Assembly (NCBI GenBank): GCA_035486355.1
Contig: DATHNE010000009.1
Location: 48,723 to 112,722 of the forward strand
Direction of reading: 5' to 3'
Length of the DNA: 64,000 nt
DNA from: Palsa-883 sp035486355
Lineage (GTDB): Bacteria; Pseudomonadota; Alphaproteobacteria; Acetobacterales; Acetobacteraceae
Shown here: in pieces, positions 34,387 through 42,991 of the stretch
Layout: every line of letters begins with the position of its first letter
Position numbering within the stretch: the stretch's first letter is position 1
The notes under the pieces: model-generated
Databases searched by the model: none
Told to the model about the DNA's origin: nothing
The model's input: only the letters and a program-made list of their open reading frames with translations
Made by a program: the position numbers and the translations under genes

Positions 34387-35179
34387 GTATGATTTCATGC
34401 GTCACGCTTTTGCCGCCGCGGCGATCGTTGCGGTCGTGGCGGGGTTAGTCGGATACTTTCTTGTTCTGCGCGGCCAAACATTCGCCGGCCACGCCTTGGC
34501 GCATGTCGGCTTCACCGGCGCGACCGGCGCGGTCCTGGTGGGCGCATCCCCGTTGGCCGGCCTGGTCGCGGCAACCGTTGTGGCCGGCGTCGGTATGGGC
34601 TTCGCCGGGGAGCGTCTGGCGCAGCGCGATGTCGCCATCGGCATGGTACTGGCCCTGGCGCTCGGCTTCGGCCTGCTGTTCCTGCACTTCTTCACCACCT
34701 ATGCGACCCAGGTCACCGCGCTGCTGTTCGGCAATGTGCTGGCGGTGGAGACCACAACAGTCTGGACCTTGGCCTGGTTGGGTCTGCTCAGCGTGGGCGC
34801 ACTTGGCGTGATCGCCCGGCCGCTGCTGTTTGCCAGCCTGCAGCCGGAACTGGCCGAGGCGAAGGGCGTCTCGTTGCGGCTGTACGCCGTGCTGTTCCTG
34901 GCGATCGTCGCGCTCGCCACGGCCGAGTGTGCCCAGATCGTCGGCGTGCTGCTGGTCTTCACCTTGATGGTCGGACCCGCCGCCGCGGCGCAGCGCCTGA
35001 CCAGCCGGGTCATGCCGGGCGTGGCGCTCTCGGCTGGCCTGGCCTTGCTCGAGGCATGGCTGGGCATCGCCTTGGCCTACTGGACCGATTGGCCGACCAG
35101 CTTCTGGATCACGGCGTTGAGTGCTGCTGTCTATCTGGCCGCGATGCTGCGATCCGACACGCGGGGATTTGCGACGTAG
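34379..35179 (+). CDS. znuB: Zinc ABC transporter permease
   Basis: A 266-residue ABC-3 family permease with about seven to eight hydrophobic segments. LVLRGQTFAGHALAHVGFTG near residue 30 is the family's conserved region, and AKGVSLRLYAVLFLAIVALA and CAQIVGVLLVFTLMVGPAAA also match. ATG 34379 was chosen because it begins the normal N-terminus (MLEYDFMRHAFAAAAIVAVV) and overlaps znuC by 8 bases. Only 3 bases separate its stop from the convergent stop of the rhodanese gene. Confidence 0.92.
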   Translation: MLEYDFMRHAFAAAAIVAVVAGLVGYFLVLRGQTFAGHALAHVGFTGATGAVLVGASPLAGLVAATVVAGVGMGFAGERLAQRDVAIGMVLALALGFGLLFLHFFTTYATQVTALLFGNVLAVETTTVWTLAWLGLLSVGALGVIARPLLFASLQPELAEAKGVSLRLYAVLFLAIVALATAECAQIVGVLLVFTLMVGPAAAAQRLTSRVMPGVALSAGLALLEAWLGIALAYWTDWPTSFWITALSAAVYLAAMLRSDTRGFAT

Positions 35180-35182
35180 CTT

Positions 35183-35578
35183 CTACTTCCGCTTCTCAAT
35201 TGCGTCCGTCGGCCCGCCCGCTTCGCGCCAGGCACCAAACCCGCCACCGACATGCGCGACCTTCGCCAGACCCATGTCGTGCGCGGTCTTCGCGGCCAGC
35301 GCGGACCGCCACCCGCCGGCGCAATAGAAGACGAAGCGCTTGTTCTCGGCGAATACCGGCTTGTGATACGGGCTGTCCGGGTCGATCCAGAACTCCAGCA
35401 TGCCGCGCGTGCAGGAGAACGCACCTGGGATGCGACCTTCGCGCTCGACCTCACGCGGGTCACGCAGATCGACGAACACAACGGCGGGATCGCCCTGCAG
35501 CGGGATGGCCTCGGCCGGCGACAGGGTTTCGATCTCCGCCTCCGCCTCGGCCAGCATCTGGCGGAACCCCTTCTTCAT
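35183..35578 (-). CDS. Rhodanese-like domain protein
   Basis: A 131-residue single-domain rhodanese, cytoplasmic. VVFVDLRDPREVEREGRIPG is the CH2A region, and the active-site Cys is in RFVFYCAGGWRSALAAKTAH (loop CAGGWR). Such proteins transfer sulfane sulfur, for example to cyanide, thiols or tRNA-modifying enzymes; the acceptor is unknown. ATG 35578 has GGAGG about 8 bases upstream, which decides the start over the longer open frame. It converges with znuB and is divergent from the CBS protein gene (212 bases between starts). Confidence 0.88.
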   Translation of the reverse strand: MKKGFRQMLAEAEAEIETLSPAEAIPLQGDPAVVFVDLRDPREVEREGRIPGAFSCTRGMLEFWIDPDSPYHKPVFAENKRFVFYCAGGWRSALAAKTAHDMGLAKVAHVGGGFGAWREAGGPTDAIEKRK

Positions 35579-35700
35579 CCTGACGTCCTCCGGCAACCAC
35601 AGAGCCAGCATGCGCCGGACCGCTATGCGCCGGAAGCCGGGCGGATGAACGATCGGTTATGATTGACCTGACTCATCGGCAGCACCACCAAACGATACAA

Positions 35701-35730
35701 TCTTAAGGATCGAACCACATCCTAAGGATC
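35701..35730. repeat. Direct repeat TCYTAAGGATC in the upstream region of the CBS protein gene
   Basis: TCTTAAGGATC (35701-35711) and TCCTAAGGATC (35720-35730) repeat with a period of 19 bases, about two helical turns, 60 bases before the ATG of the CBS protein gene and in an AT-richer stretch. Two same-face copies would suit a dimeric regulator. I do not recognise the motif; the role is inference. Confidence 0.35.
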
Positions 35731-35790
35731 ACGCGTGGACCAGGACCGGTACGCGCCGGGGCCAGGTCGAGACATCAGGGAGCTGAGACC

Positions 35791-36798
35791 ATGCATGCGT
35801 CAGACGTGATGACCCGGACCGTCATCAGCGCGAACGCGGACACGCACGTGCGCGAGGTGGCCCGCACCCTGCTCGAGCACGGCATCAGCGCCCTGCCGGT
35901 GCTTGGCCCCGACGGCATGCTGATCGGCATGGTCAGCGAAGGCGATCTCGTGACCCGGGACGAGCTGGCGCGCGCCGACCGTCGCGATTGGTGGCTGAAA
36001 TTGGTCGCCGACACCACCAACCCGAGCAGCGAGTTCATGGCCAGGTTACGCGCGCCGGACCGCACCGCAGGCGATGTGATGTCGGCACCGGTCATCACGG
36101 TGACGGAAGATACCGACCTGGCCGAGATCGCCCGCCTGTTGGCACAGCATCACATCAAGCGGGTACCGGTGGTGAAGGACGGGCATGTGATTGGCATCGT
36201 CAGCCGCGCCGATCTGCTCTGCGCGGTTGCCGGGTCACGGTCGGAGGGGACCGCCCCGGGCAAAGCGGCACCGAAGCAGAACTTCCTGCTCAGCATGTTC
36301 GGGGCGTATCATCGGCCGGCCTGGGAGGTCGTTCCGGTCGAGAGCGAAACGGTTCCGGCAGAGCAGTCCGCCGACGTGGATGCGAAAATGTTTCGCGCCC
36401 TGATCGACGACTTCCAGACCAAAGGGGCGCGCGAGCACGATGCCGTGCGGCAGGCCACGGTGGAGGAACGCCATCGCCGGGCGATGGAGCTGATCGATAC
36501 GCACCTGACGGACGAGACCTGGCGGGAGTTGCTGCAGCGGGCCCGACAGGCGGCTGAGGCGGGGCTCAAGGAATCGCTGTTGCTGCAGTTCCCGAACGAG
36601 CTATGCACCGATGGCGGGCGCGCGATCGACGTGGGCGAAGAAGGCTGGCCGGCGACACTGCGCGGCGAGGCGGCGGAGCTGTACTTGCGCTGGGAGCGGG
36701 AACTGAAGCGCCGCGGGTTTCATCTGATCGCGCGCATCGTGGAATATCCCGACGGCAAGCCGGGGGATGTTGGATTGTTCCTGTCCTGGGGCGAATGA
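35791..36798 (+). CDS. Tandem CBS-domain protein with an unassigned C-terminal domain
   Basis: A 335-residue cytoplasmic protein. The two CBS domains are clear: MHASDVMTRTVISANADTHV and following to about residue 60, and AGDVMSAPVITVTEDTDLAE to about residue 145, separated by a Trp-rich linker. CBS pairs bind adenine nucleotides and sense energy state. The usual C-terminal BON domain is missing; instead a helical part (about 200-260) and a mixed end (LLLQFPNELCTDGGRAIDVG to GDVGLFLSWGE) follow. The latter resembles small stand-alone hypothetical proteins of alphaproteobacteria. GGGAG lies 9 bases before the ATG. Direct repeats upstream may regulate it. Confidence 0.8.
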   Translation: MHASDVMTRTVISANADTHVREVARTLLEHGISALPVLGPDGMLIGMVSEGDLVTRDELARADRRDWWLKLVADTTNPSSEFMARLRAPDRTAGDVMSAPVITVTEDTDLAEIARLLAQHHIKRVPVVKDGHVIGIVSRADLLCAVAGSRSEGTAPGKAAPKQNFLLSMFGAYHRPAWEVVPVESETVPAEQSADVDAKMFRALIDDFQTKGAREHDAVRQATVEERHRRAMELIDTHLTDETWRELLQRARQAAEAGLKESLLLQFPNELCTDGGRAIDVGEEGWPATLRGEAAELYLRWERELKRRGFHLIARIVEYPDGKPGDVGLFLSWGE

Positions 36799-36802
36799 AG
36801 GC

Positions 36803-37951
36803 CTAATTCACCAACGCCGCGAGCAGCGCGTCTAATCGCAGGCGTCCTTCGGTGGTGGCGATCATGCGCTGATTTGAATACGCGACATAGCCTTCGTCGA
36901 TCGCCTTATACAGCACCTCCTGATCCAGCGCATCATCCAGCGCCACGCCGGTCCGTGCCACGAAGCGGTTGGCATCGATCCCCTCGGTGAGGCGTAATCC
37001 CATCAGCAACATCTCGCGCGCACGTTTCTGTGGCGGCACCGCTGTCTGCTCGGTCGTTCCATGTCCGTCGCGCTCGACACGTTCCGCCCACGGCTCCGGT
37101 GCGCGATGCCGGCGCGTCGCCAGCAGCGCGCCGTCCAGGCTGATCCTCCCATGCGCACCTGGGCCAATCCCCGCGTAGTCGGCGTAACGCCAATAGGCCA
37201 GGTTGTGGCGACTCTCAGCACCGGATGCAGCGTAGTTCGACACTTCGTATGGTGCGAGACCGAAACGTACGGCCTCCTCCGCCGTCGCAAGATACAGCGC
37301 GGCCGCGTCATCGCCCTCCGGCAACACGATCTCGCCGCGCGCGTGTTGGGTGGCGAACGCCGTGCCAGGCTCGATGGTGAGCTGATAGAGCGACAGATGA
37401 TCCGCCGCCAGTGCCAGCGCTTCGCGCAGCTCCGCCCGCCACGCCGACAGCGTTTGATCCGGCCGCGCATAGATCAGGTCAAACGACACGCGCGGGAACG
37501 TATGCCGCGCCAGCGCCAACGCGGCGATCGCCTGGCCCACCGAATGCCGCCGCCCAAGCATCTCCAACGCGACCGGATCGAGGCTTTGCACGCCTAGCGA
37601 TACCCGATTGACACCCGCATCCCGGAAGGCCGCGAGCTTCTCCGCCTCGACGCTGGTGGGATTCGCCTCCAACGTGATCTCGATGTCCGGCGCCGCCGCG
37701 AACCACCGCGTCGCATCGCCGATCAGCGCCGCTACCGTCTCGGGTTCCATCAGGCTCGGCGTGCCACCGCCGAAAAAGATCGATCCCAACCGCCGCCGCC
37801 CCAGCCGCGCCGCCTCCCACGCCAGCTCGGTCCGCAGCGCCGCGGCAAACCGCGCCTGGGGAATGCGGTCCCGCACATGCGAGTTGAAGTCGCAATACGG
37901 GCACTTGGCCAGGCAGAACGGCCAGTGGATATAGAGCGCGAGCGGATCCAT
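36803..37951 (-). CDS. hemW: Radical SAM heme chaperone HemW
   Basis: A 382-residue radical SAM protein. The cluster motif CxxxCxxC is in CLAKCPYCDFNSHVRD (about residues 13-20), followed by SIFFGGGTPSLMEPETVAAL (SAM binding) and TLEANPTSVEAEKLAAFRDA. The HemW C-terminal domain carries QTAVPPQKRAREMLLMGLRL. Like HemW, and unlike true HemN, the N-terminus starts directly at the cluster motif, so it is probably a heme-insertion chaperone and not coproporphyrinogen dehydrogenase. In many alphaproteobacteria hemW follows rdgB; here rdgB is 2.8 kb away with the citrate-synthase genes between. It is divergent from ybaK, 16 bases between the starts. Confidence 0.9.
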   Translation of the reverse strand: MDPLALYIHWPFCLAKCPYCDFNSHVRDRIPQARFAAALRTELAWEAARLGRRRLGSIFFGGGTPSLMEPETVAALIGDATRWFAAAPDIEITLEANPTSVEAEKLAAFRDAGVNRVSLGVQSLDPVALEMLGRRHSVGQAIAALALARHTFPRVSFDLIYARPDQTLSAWRAELREALALAADHLSLYQLTIEPGTAFATQHARGEIVLPEGDDAAALYLATAEEAVRFGLAPYEVSNYAASGAESRHNLAYWRYADYAGIGPGAHGRISLDGALLATRRHRAPEPWAERVERDGHGTTEQTAVPPQKRAREMLLMGLRLTEGIDANRFVARTGVALDDALDQEVLYKAIDEGYVAYSNQRMIATTEGRLRLDALLAALVN

Positions 37952-37967
37952 CGGGGAGATATAGGCG

Positions 37968-38444
37968 ATGTCGGATCAGGTGGGATCAGTAGCGCGTGTG
38001 CGGGCGGCGTTGCTGGCGGCCGGCCACCCCGACACGATCATCGAGTTCCCCGCCGGCACCCGCACCGCCGCCGAGGCCGCCGCGGCCGTTGGCTGCACCG
38101 TCGCGCAGATCGCCAAGTCGATCGTGTTCCGTGCCGAGGGCCGTGCGGCGGTCATCATCACCTCTGGTGCGAACCGGGTGGACGCGGCGAAGGCCTCCGC
38201 CGCGCTGGGCCTGAAGCTGGCCCGCGCCGACGCCGACTGGGTGCGCGCCATCACCGGATTTGCCATCGGCGGCGTGGCACCGATCGGGCATATCAGTGCG
38301 CCGCTGCTGCTGCTGGACGCGGATCTGGCGGTGCTCGATCCCATCTGGGCCGCTGCCGGGTCGCCCAGCCACGTCTTCCAGACCACGCCCGAGGCGTTGC
38401 GTCAGCTCACCGGCGCGCCCGTCGCGGACATCAAGCAGGCATAG
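37968..38444 (+). CDS. YbaK/EbsC-family aminoacyl-tRNA deacylase
   Basis: A 158-residue single-domain editing protein. AAAVGCTVAQIAKSIVFRAE contains the conserved Lys of the family, followed by VIITSGANRVDAAKASAALG, and FAIGGVAPIGHISAPLLLLD with the conserved GGVAPIGH motif. It hydrolyses mischarged Cys- or Ala-tRNA(Pro) in trans, or related errors; the exact substrate is not evident. It lies 16 bases from the divergent hemW. Its 3' end overlaps the 3' end of the HTH-citrate synthase gene by 14 bases. Confidence 0.88.
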   Translation: MSDQVGSVARVRAALLAAGHPDTIIEFPAGTRTAAEAAAAVGCTVAQIAKSIVFRAEGRAAVIITSGANRVDAAKASAALGLKLARADADWVRAITGFAIGGVAPIGHISAPLLLLDADLAVLDPIWAAAGSPSHVFQTTPEALRQLTGAPVADIKQA

Positions 38445-39597
38445 CGGGGCCGGCATAGATCGCCCTCGGGCGGATCAGCCGCCCATCCGCGCGCTGCTCC
38501 AGCGCATGCGCGATCCAGCCCGCCGTGCGGCCGGCGGCGAACAACGCCAACGCACTCCCTGCCGGCAGCCCCGCCTCGCGTTCGAGCGCCACCAACGCGA
38601 AATCCACGTTCGGACGTAGCCCTGTCAGCTCCCACACCGCGCGCAGGAGCGCCTGCCACCAAGCCCCCGGCGCCAACGCCGCCAACAATGCCGCTGCGCG
38701 TGGATCGCCATCCGGATACAGCCGGTGTCCAAACCCCGGCAGGTTTTCCCCGCGCGCCAGTCGCGCCGCGATCGCCACCTGCGGATCATCCTGCATCCCC
38801 GGCTCTGCCAGCAGCGCGCCGACCCGCTCGGTCATCCCGCCGTGCAGCGGCCCACTCAGCGCCGCCAATCCGGCCAGCAGGCACGCCGGCAGTGCCGCCC
38901 CGGTCGATGCCACCACCCGCACCGCGAAAGCCGAGGCGTTCAGCTCATGATCCGCGCATAGCACCAAGGCGCGGCGGATCAGGTCCGCCGTTGCGGCATC
39001 GCTGCCCCAGGCTCGCGCCATCGCCGCATGCAGCGGCCCCTCCGATCGCGCATTGCACGCCGCCTCCGCGATGCGCCGCAGCAGCGCGGCGGCATCGCCA
39101 AACAGGGCCGCCGGGCTGCGCGCCCAGATCCCCGGCCCCGCCAGGCTCGCCACGCGCCGCAGGCAGCGCTCGATCGGCCCGCGCGGCTCCGCCGGCACGT
39201 AGACCGAGGCCGCCAGCTTCGCCAGCCCCGGTGCCTCCCATAGCAGCGCCGCCACCTCCTCCAGTGTCGCGCGCGCTGCCAATGCGATCGCATCCTGCCC
39301 GCGATACAACAATGCGCCATCGGCGATGCGCGTGATGCGCGACGCCAGTACCGGTTCCCCGAAATCGATGGTCGATGCCGCCACCGCCTTGCGCGCCCGG
39401 CCACGTCGCCGCCGCTCCAACAGGGCGTCGATGCTGCGCGGATCGTACAGGCTGCGGCGGGGGTCATTCTCCGCACCACGCGCCCGCACCAAGCCGCGGC
39501 TGACATAGGCATAGAGCGTCTGCCGCGCGACGCCGAGGCGGGCGAGTGCGGCCTCCACAGTCAGCCAGGCGGCGGGATCGGTATCAGTTGTGCTCAT
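38431..39597 (-). CDS. Citrate synthase-family protein with an N-terminal helix-turn-helix
   Basis: A 388-residue fusion. Residues ~8-60 form a MerR/excisionase-type helix-turn-helix (AWLTVEAALARLGVARQTLY then AYVSRGLVRARG) followed by a basic linker (RRRRGRARKAVA). Residues ~75-385 are a citrate synthase fold with all catalytic residues: His in LSGPLHGGMTERVGALL, His in LPGFGHRLYPDGDPRAAALL and Asp in GLRPNVDFALVALEREAGLP. It could be a DNA-binding enzyme or a regulator that senses acyl-CoA or oxaloacetate. ATG 39597 was chosen as the nearest start to the HTH. The divergent neighbour, 81 bases away, is a second citrate synthase-family gene. Confidence 0.85.
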   Translation of the reverse strand: MSTTDTDPAAWLTVEAALARLGVARQTLYAYVSRGLVRARGAENDPRRSLYDPRSIDALLERRRRGRARKAVAASTIDFGEPVLASRITRIADGALLYRGQDAIALAARATLEEVAALLWEAPGLAKLAASVYVPAEPRGPIERCLRRVASLAGPGIWARSPAALFGDAAALLRRIAEAACNARSEGPLHAAMARAWGSDAATADLIRRALVLCADHELNASAFAVRVVASTGAALPACLLAGLAALSGPLHGGMTERVGALLAEPGMQDDPQVAIAARLARGENLPGFGHRLYPDGDPRAAALLAALAPGAWWQALLRAVWELTGLRPNVDFALVALEREAGLPAGSALALFAAGRTAGWIAHALEQRADGRLIRPRAIYAGPAMPA

Positions 39598-39606
39598 ATT
39601 GATTAA

Positions 39607-39616
39607 CTTGATCAAG
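39607..39616. promoter_or_regulatory. Palindrome CTTGATCAAG between the two citrate-synthase genes
   Basis: A perfect 10-bp palindrome lies inside an AT-rich patch with three TTGAT/TTGAC steps about 9-10 bases apart (39599-39622). It is 10 bases upstream of the HTH-citrate synthase start and 63 upstream of the other. A likely binding site for the helix-turn-helix protein encoded next to it (autoregulation and control of the divergent gene); this is inferred from position and symmetry only. Confidence 0.4.
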
Positions 39617-39678
39617 ATTGACGACAAACACTCTCCGCGCTGCCCTCGCGCCGGTCAATCGGCAACAAGGAGCATCCC

Positions 39679-40758
39679 ATGACGTTCATCAGCGGACTGG
39701 AAGGCGTCGTCGCCGCCGAAACGGTACTGAGCGAGGTCGATGGCAACGCCGGCCGCCTGATCCTGTGCGGCCATCGCCTGCAGGACATCGCGGGACGGCG
39801 CAGCCTGGAATGGCTGATTGCCGAGCTGTGGCGCGGCGTCGCGCAGGACGATCTGTCGGAACCATCGCTGCGCCGCGGCCTCGGCGCGATGCGGGTCGCT
39901 GTGTTCGACGACCTGCTCGCACTGCTGCCACCGGCTGCGAAGCTCTCCCCTATCGAGGCATTGCGCTTGCTCCTCGCCGCCGTCCCCGACGCCGCACCCG
40001 ACTTGCCACTGCGCCTCACCGCCGCCATGGCCGTCGGCCTCACCGGTGTGCTGCGCGTGCATTCCGGCGCCGCCCCGGTGCGGCCCGATGCCGAGCTCGG
40101 CCACGCAGCCGATCTGCTGCGCATGCTCCGCGGGACCCCGGCGGCGCCCGCCGAGGTTGCCGCGCTGGAAACCTACCTGCTGACCGCGGCCGACCACGGC
40201 CTCAACGCCTCAACCTTCACCGCCCGCGTCGTCGCCTCCACCGACGCCGGCCTGGCCTCTGCCGTCACTGCGGCGCTGTGTGCGCTGAAAGGTCCGTTGC
40301 ACGGCGGCGCACCTGGCCCGGTGATCGATATGCTGGATGAGATCAGCACACCCGAGAACGCCGAGGCCTGGCTCGATGCCGCCGTGATGCGCGGTGATCG
40401 GCTGATGGGCTTCGGCCACCGGGTCTATCGTGTGACGGATCCACGTTCCGACGTCGTGAAGCGCGCGGTGCAGTCGCTGGGCCGCGACCTCGGGCGCCTG
40501 CATTTCGCCGCGCACATCGAGCAGGCCGCACTCGCCGTCCTGGCCAAGCGCAAGCCCACGCGATCGTTGCAGACCAATCTTGAGTTCTACACCGCACTGC
40601 TGCTCGAGGCGTTGCAGATCCCCCGTGATGCCTTCACCGGCATCTTCGCTTGCGCACGCGTCACAGGCTGGGTCGCGCACGCATTGGAACAAGGTCAGGC
40701 CGCCCGTCTGATCCGCCCGCAGTCCGTATACGTCGGACCACGCCCCGCGGCGGCGTGA
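39679..40758 (+). CDS. Citrate/2-methylcitrate synthase family protein
   Basis: A 359-residue enzyme of the short citrate synthase type that condenses an acyl-CoA with a 2-oxoacid. The catalytic His residues are in LKGPLHGGAPGPVIDMLDEI and MGFGHRVYRVTDPRSDVV. The third catalytic residue, Asp in most citrate synthases (NVDFY), is Glu here: LQTNLEFYTALLLEALQIPR. The same change is frequent in a subgroup annotated as citrate/methylcitrate synthase. No prpB or prpD is near, so a methylcitrate role lacks support. AAGGAGC lies 6 bases upstream of the ATG. It converges with rdgB at 28 bases. Confidence 0.88.
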   Translation: MTFISGLEGVVAAETVLSEVDGNAGRLILCGHRLQDIAGRRSLEWLIAELWRGVAQDDLSEPSLRRGLGAMRVAVFDDLLALLPPAAKLSPIEALRLLLAAVPDAAPDLPLRLTAAMAVGLTGVLRVHSGAAPVRPDAELGHAADLLRMLRGTPAAPAEVAALETYLLTAADHGLNASTFTARVVASTDAGLASAVTAALCALKGPLHGGAPGPVIDMLDEISTPENAEAWLDAAVMRGDRLMGFGHRVYRVTDPRSDVVKRAVQSLGRDLGRLHFAAHIEQAALAVLAKRKPTRSLQTNLEFYTALLLEALQIPRDAFTGIFACARVTGWVAHALEQGQAARLIRPQSVYVGPRPAAA

Positions 40759-40786
40759 GCGCTCGCGCGATGTTCGAGACGAGACC

Positions 40787-41386
40787 TCAGTTGACGCAGG
40801 CGGCCAGCAACTGCGCGAACGCACGCGCACGATGGCTGACGGCATGTTTCGTGTCCGGTACCATTTCGCCAAACGTTTTGGTGGCGCCGTCAGGCAGGAA
40901 CATCGGGTCGTAGCCGAAACCACGCGTGCCGCGTGGCGGCCAGATGACGGCGCCGTCGACGCGGCCCTCGAAGGTCTCGGTGTGCCCGTCCGGCCAGGCG
41001 AGGCACAACACCGCGATGAACCAGGCGCGACGATCACGTGCCTCGCCGAGCTCGGCATGCACCCGCGCCATGGCCGCGTCGAAATCCTTCTCCGCTCCCG
41101 CCCAGCGCGCCGAGAACACACCTGGCCGTCCATCCAGTGCCGCCACGCAAAACCCAGAATCGTCGGCCAGCGCCGGCAGCCCACGCGCCTGGGTCGCGGC
41201 CAGGGCCTTGAGCCGTGCGTTGCCAACGAAATCCGGCGCATCCTCCGCGGGTTCCGGCAGGCCTAGCGCCCCGGCCGACACCACCGCAAACCCATGCGGC
41301 CGCAGCAGCTCGTCGATCTCTCGCAGCTTGCCGGGATTATGCGTTGCGATGACCAAGCGCGTGCCTGGCGTCAAGCGACGCGCCAT
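40787..41386 (-). CDS. rdgB: XTP/dITP diphosphatase (RdgB/HAM1)
   Basis: A 199-residue house-cleaning pyrophosphatase that removes non-canonical purine nucleotides (XTP, dITP, ITP). Motifs: LVIATHNPGKLREIDELLRP at the start, DFVGNARLKALAATQARGLP, ALADDSGFCVAALDGRPGVF, and the C-terminal GTRGFGYDPMFLPDGATKTF and AVSHRARAFAQLL. Its ATG overlaps the rph stop by one base (TGATG), so it is translated from the rph message. The length is normal. Confidence 0.95.
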   Translation of the reverse strand: MARRLTPGTRLVIATHNPGKLREIDELLRPHGFAVVSAGALGLPEPAEDAPDFVGNARLKALAATQARGLPALADDSGFCVAALDGRPGVFSARWAGAEKDFDAAMARVHAELGEARDRRAWFIAVLCLAWPDGHTETFEGRVDGAVIWPPRGTRGFGYDPMFLPDGATKTFGEMVPDTKHAVSHRARAFAQLLAACVN

Positions 41387-42105
41387 CAGGCCGCCTCAAC
41401 GGCGCGGAGCTGTGCGGCGAACAACGCCGCCGTACCCGCGCGCGCCAGCGCCAGCAGTTGCAGAAACTGCGCCTCAGTGAACGGCGCCTTCTCCGCGGTG
41501 CCTTGGATCTCGACGATGCCGCCGCTGGAGGTCAGCACGAAATTGGCATCGGCGTCGGCATTGGAATCCTCGGCATAATCGAGATCCAGCACAGCCACGC
41601 CCTCGACGATCCCGCAAGACACCGCGCCCACCTGCCCGGTCAGTGGGTCGGTTTTCAGCACATTCATCTTGCGCAGATGGCGGAACGCCAGCGACAACGC
41701 GACCCAGGCGCCGGTGATCGACGCGCAGCGCGTGCCGCCATCGGCATTCAGCACATCACAGTCGAGCGTGATGCTCATCTCGCCCATGGCGGCGCGATCG
41801 ACCACGGCGCGCAAACTGCGTCCGATCAACCGCTGGATCTCCTGCGTGCGGCCCGACTGTTTCCCACGCGCCGCCTCGCGGTCGCCGCGCGTGTGCGTGG
41901 CACGCGGCAGCATGCCGTACTCCGCTGTCACCCAGCCCTGACCGGAATTGCGCAGGAATGGCGGCACACGGGCCTCGACGCTCGCGGCACACAGAACCTC
42001 GGTGCCGCCCATGCGGATCAGGCAGGAGCCCTCGGCGTGGCGGGCGGTGCCGATCTCAATCGATACCGGACGTAGCGCGTCAGAAGTGCGGCCGGAAGGG
42101 CGCAT
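41386..42105 (-). CDS. rph: Ribonuclease PH
   Basis: A 239-residue phosphorolytic 3'-5' exoribonuclease that trims tRNA 3' ends. Conserved stretches: MRPSGRTSDALRPVSIEIGT, GWVTAEYGMLPRATHTRGDR (phosphate- and RNA-binding Arg residues), GRTQEIQRLIGRSLRAVVDR, and TLDCDVLNADGGTRCASITG. The rph-rdgB pair on the minus strand with hrcA-grpE nearby on the plus strand is a classical alphaproteobacterial arrangement; here a Nudix gene is added between. A GTG or ATG alternative start is not needed. Confidence 0.96.
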   Translation of the reverse strand: MRPSGRTSDALRPVSIEIGTARHAEGSCLIRMGGTEVLCAASVEARVPPFLRNSGQGWVTAEYGMLPRATHTRGDREAARGKQSGRTQEIQRLIGRSLRAVVDRAAMGEMSITLDCDVLNADGGTRCASITGAWVALSLAFRHLRKMNVLKTDPLTGQVGAVSCGIVEGVAVLDLDYAEDSNADADANFVLTSSGGIVEIQGTAEKAPFTEAQFLQLLALARAGTAALFAAQLRAVEAA

Positions 42106-42203
42106 GGGATGGTAGGCTCCTCGGTGACAGATGGCTGGGGCTTCGTGGCAAGCCAGCGGGACGCTCTCTTGTGCCTTCTGGCCGATGCACGCAATGGGGC
42201 AGC

Positions 42204-42947
42204 ATGAACGACGCGTTTACCATGCACGAGCTGGCGAGCGACATGGCCGTTCAGGTCACGCGATCCATGCCTGACCTTCCCGCGGCGCTCGATGCAAGGA
42301 TGGAGACGCTTTGGCGCAACGCGTTCGCCCGCGTCGCCGCGGGTGGAGCGGGCGAGCTGTTCACTGCTCGCGTGTGTAGTGCCGACACCATCAGCCCGAC
42401 GGCGATCACCGGCCACGTGACGGAATTTCGCCGTATTGTCGCACAGATAGAGGACCCTGCCCTGTTCGAAGTCCTCAGCCTGCGCCCGCTGGCTGTGTCT
42501 GGCGTGGTGCGTTGCGCCGATGGCGTGCCCGTCGGACGGCGGCATCCGGCAGCGATCTACCAGCCGGGAATGTGGCAATTACCGCCCGCCGGCGGTGTCG
42601 ATCCAAGCGCGATTGATGCGGCGGGCCGGGTCGATTCGCGCGCTCCGCTGCTGCATGAACTCGAAGAAGAACTCGGCATCTCGGGTACGCGGATCGACCT
42701 GGTTCGGCCGCTCTGCGCGGTCGAGCATCCCGGCAGCCACGTCACGGATATTGGCATGCTGCGCACCACGGAGCTGACCGGCGCGCAGGTGCCGGATGCC
42801 CACCGCAGGCGCGGCAACACCGAATACGATCCGCTGCTGTGCATTCCGTTCAATGATCTGTCAGAGTTCCTGACGAACGCTGGTGCCGACCTGGTCCCAC
42901 CGGCCGCTGCATTCCGGTCCCGTGCCGGCCTGCTGGCGACGAATTGA
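42204..42947 (+). CDS. Nudix hydrolase family protein with a degenerate Nudix box
   Basis: A 247-residue protein. The Nudix helix is recognised in APLLHELEEELGISGTRI (consensus REUXEEXGU, with His in place of Arg), preceded by MWQLPPAGGVDPSAIDAAGR, which has a longer stretch than usual between the glycine and the helix. The N-terminal ~110 residues (MHELASDMAVQVTRSMPDLP and following) look like the extra domain seen in some ADP-ribose or NDP-sugar Nudix hydrolases. The substrate is unknown. ATG 42204 has a weak GGGGC in front. Its 3' end reaches to 45 bases before hrcA, so both may be cotranscribed. Confidence 0.75.
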   Translation: MNDAFTMHELASDMAVQVTRSMPDLPAALDARMETLWRNAFARVAAGGAGELFTARVCSADTISPTAITGHVTEFRRIVAQIEDPALFEVLSLRPLAVSGVVRCADGVPVGRRHPAAIYQPGMWQLPPAGGVDPSAIDAAGRVDSRAPLLHELEEELGISGTRIDLVRPLCAVEHPGSHVTDIGMLRTTELTGAQVPDAHRRRGNTEYDPLLCIPFNDLSEFLTNAGADLVPPAAAFRSRAGLLATN

Positions 42948-42991
42948 CCGATACGGCGCTGCTGCCTACCTCTGCCCATCGGAAGGCAACC

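Noticed and set aside
39907..40758. Methylcitrate cycle (prp) operon
   Set aside because: Only citrate-synthase-type genes are present; no prpB, prpD or prpR is near, so a propionate role is unsupported.
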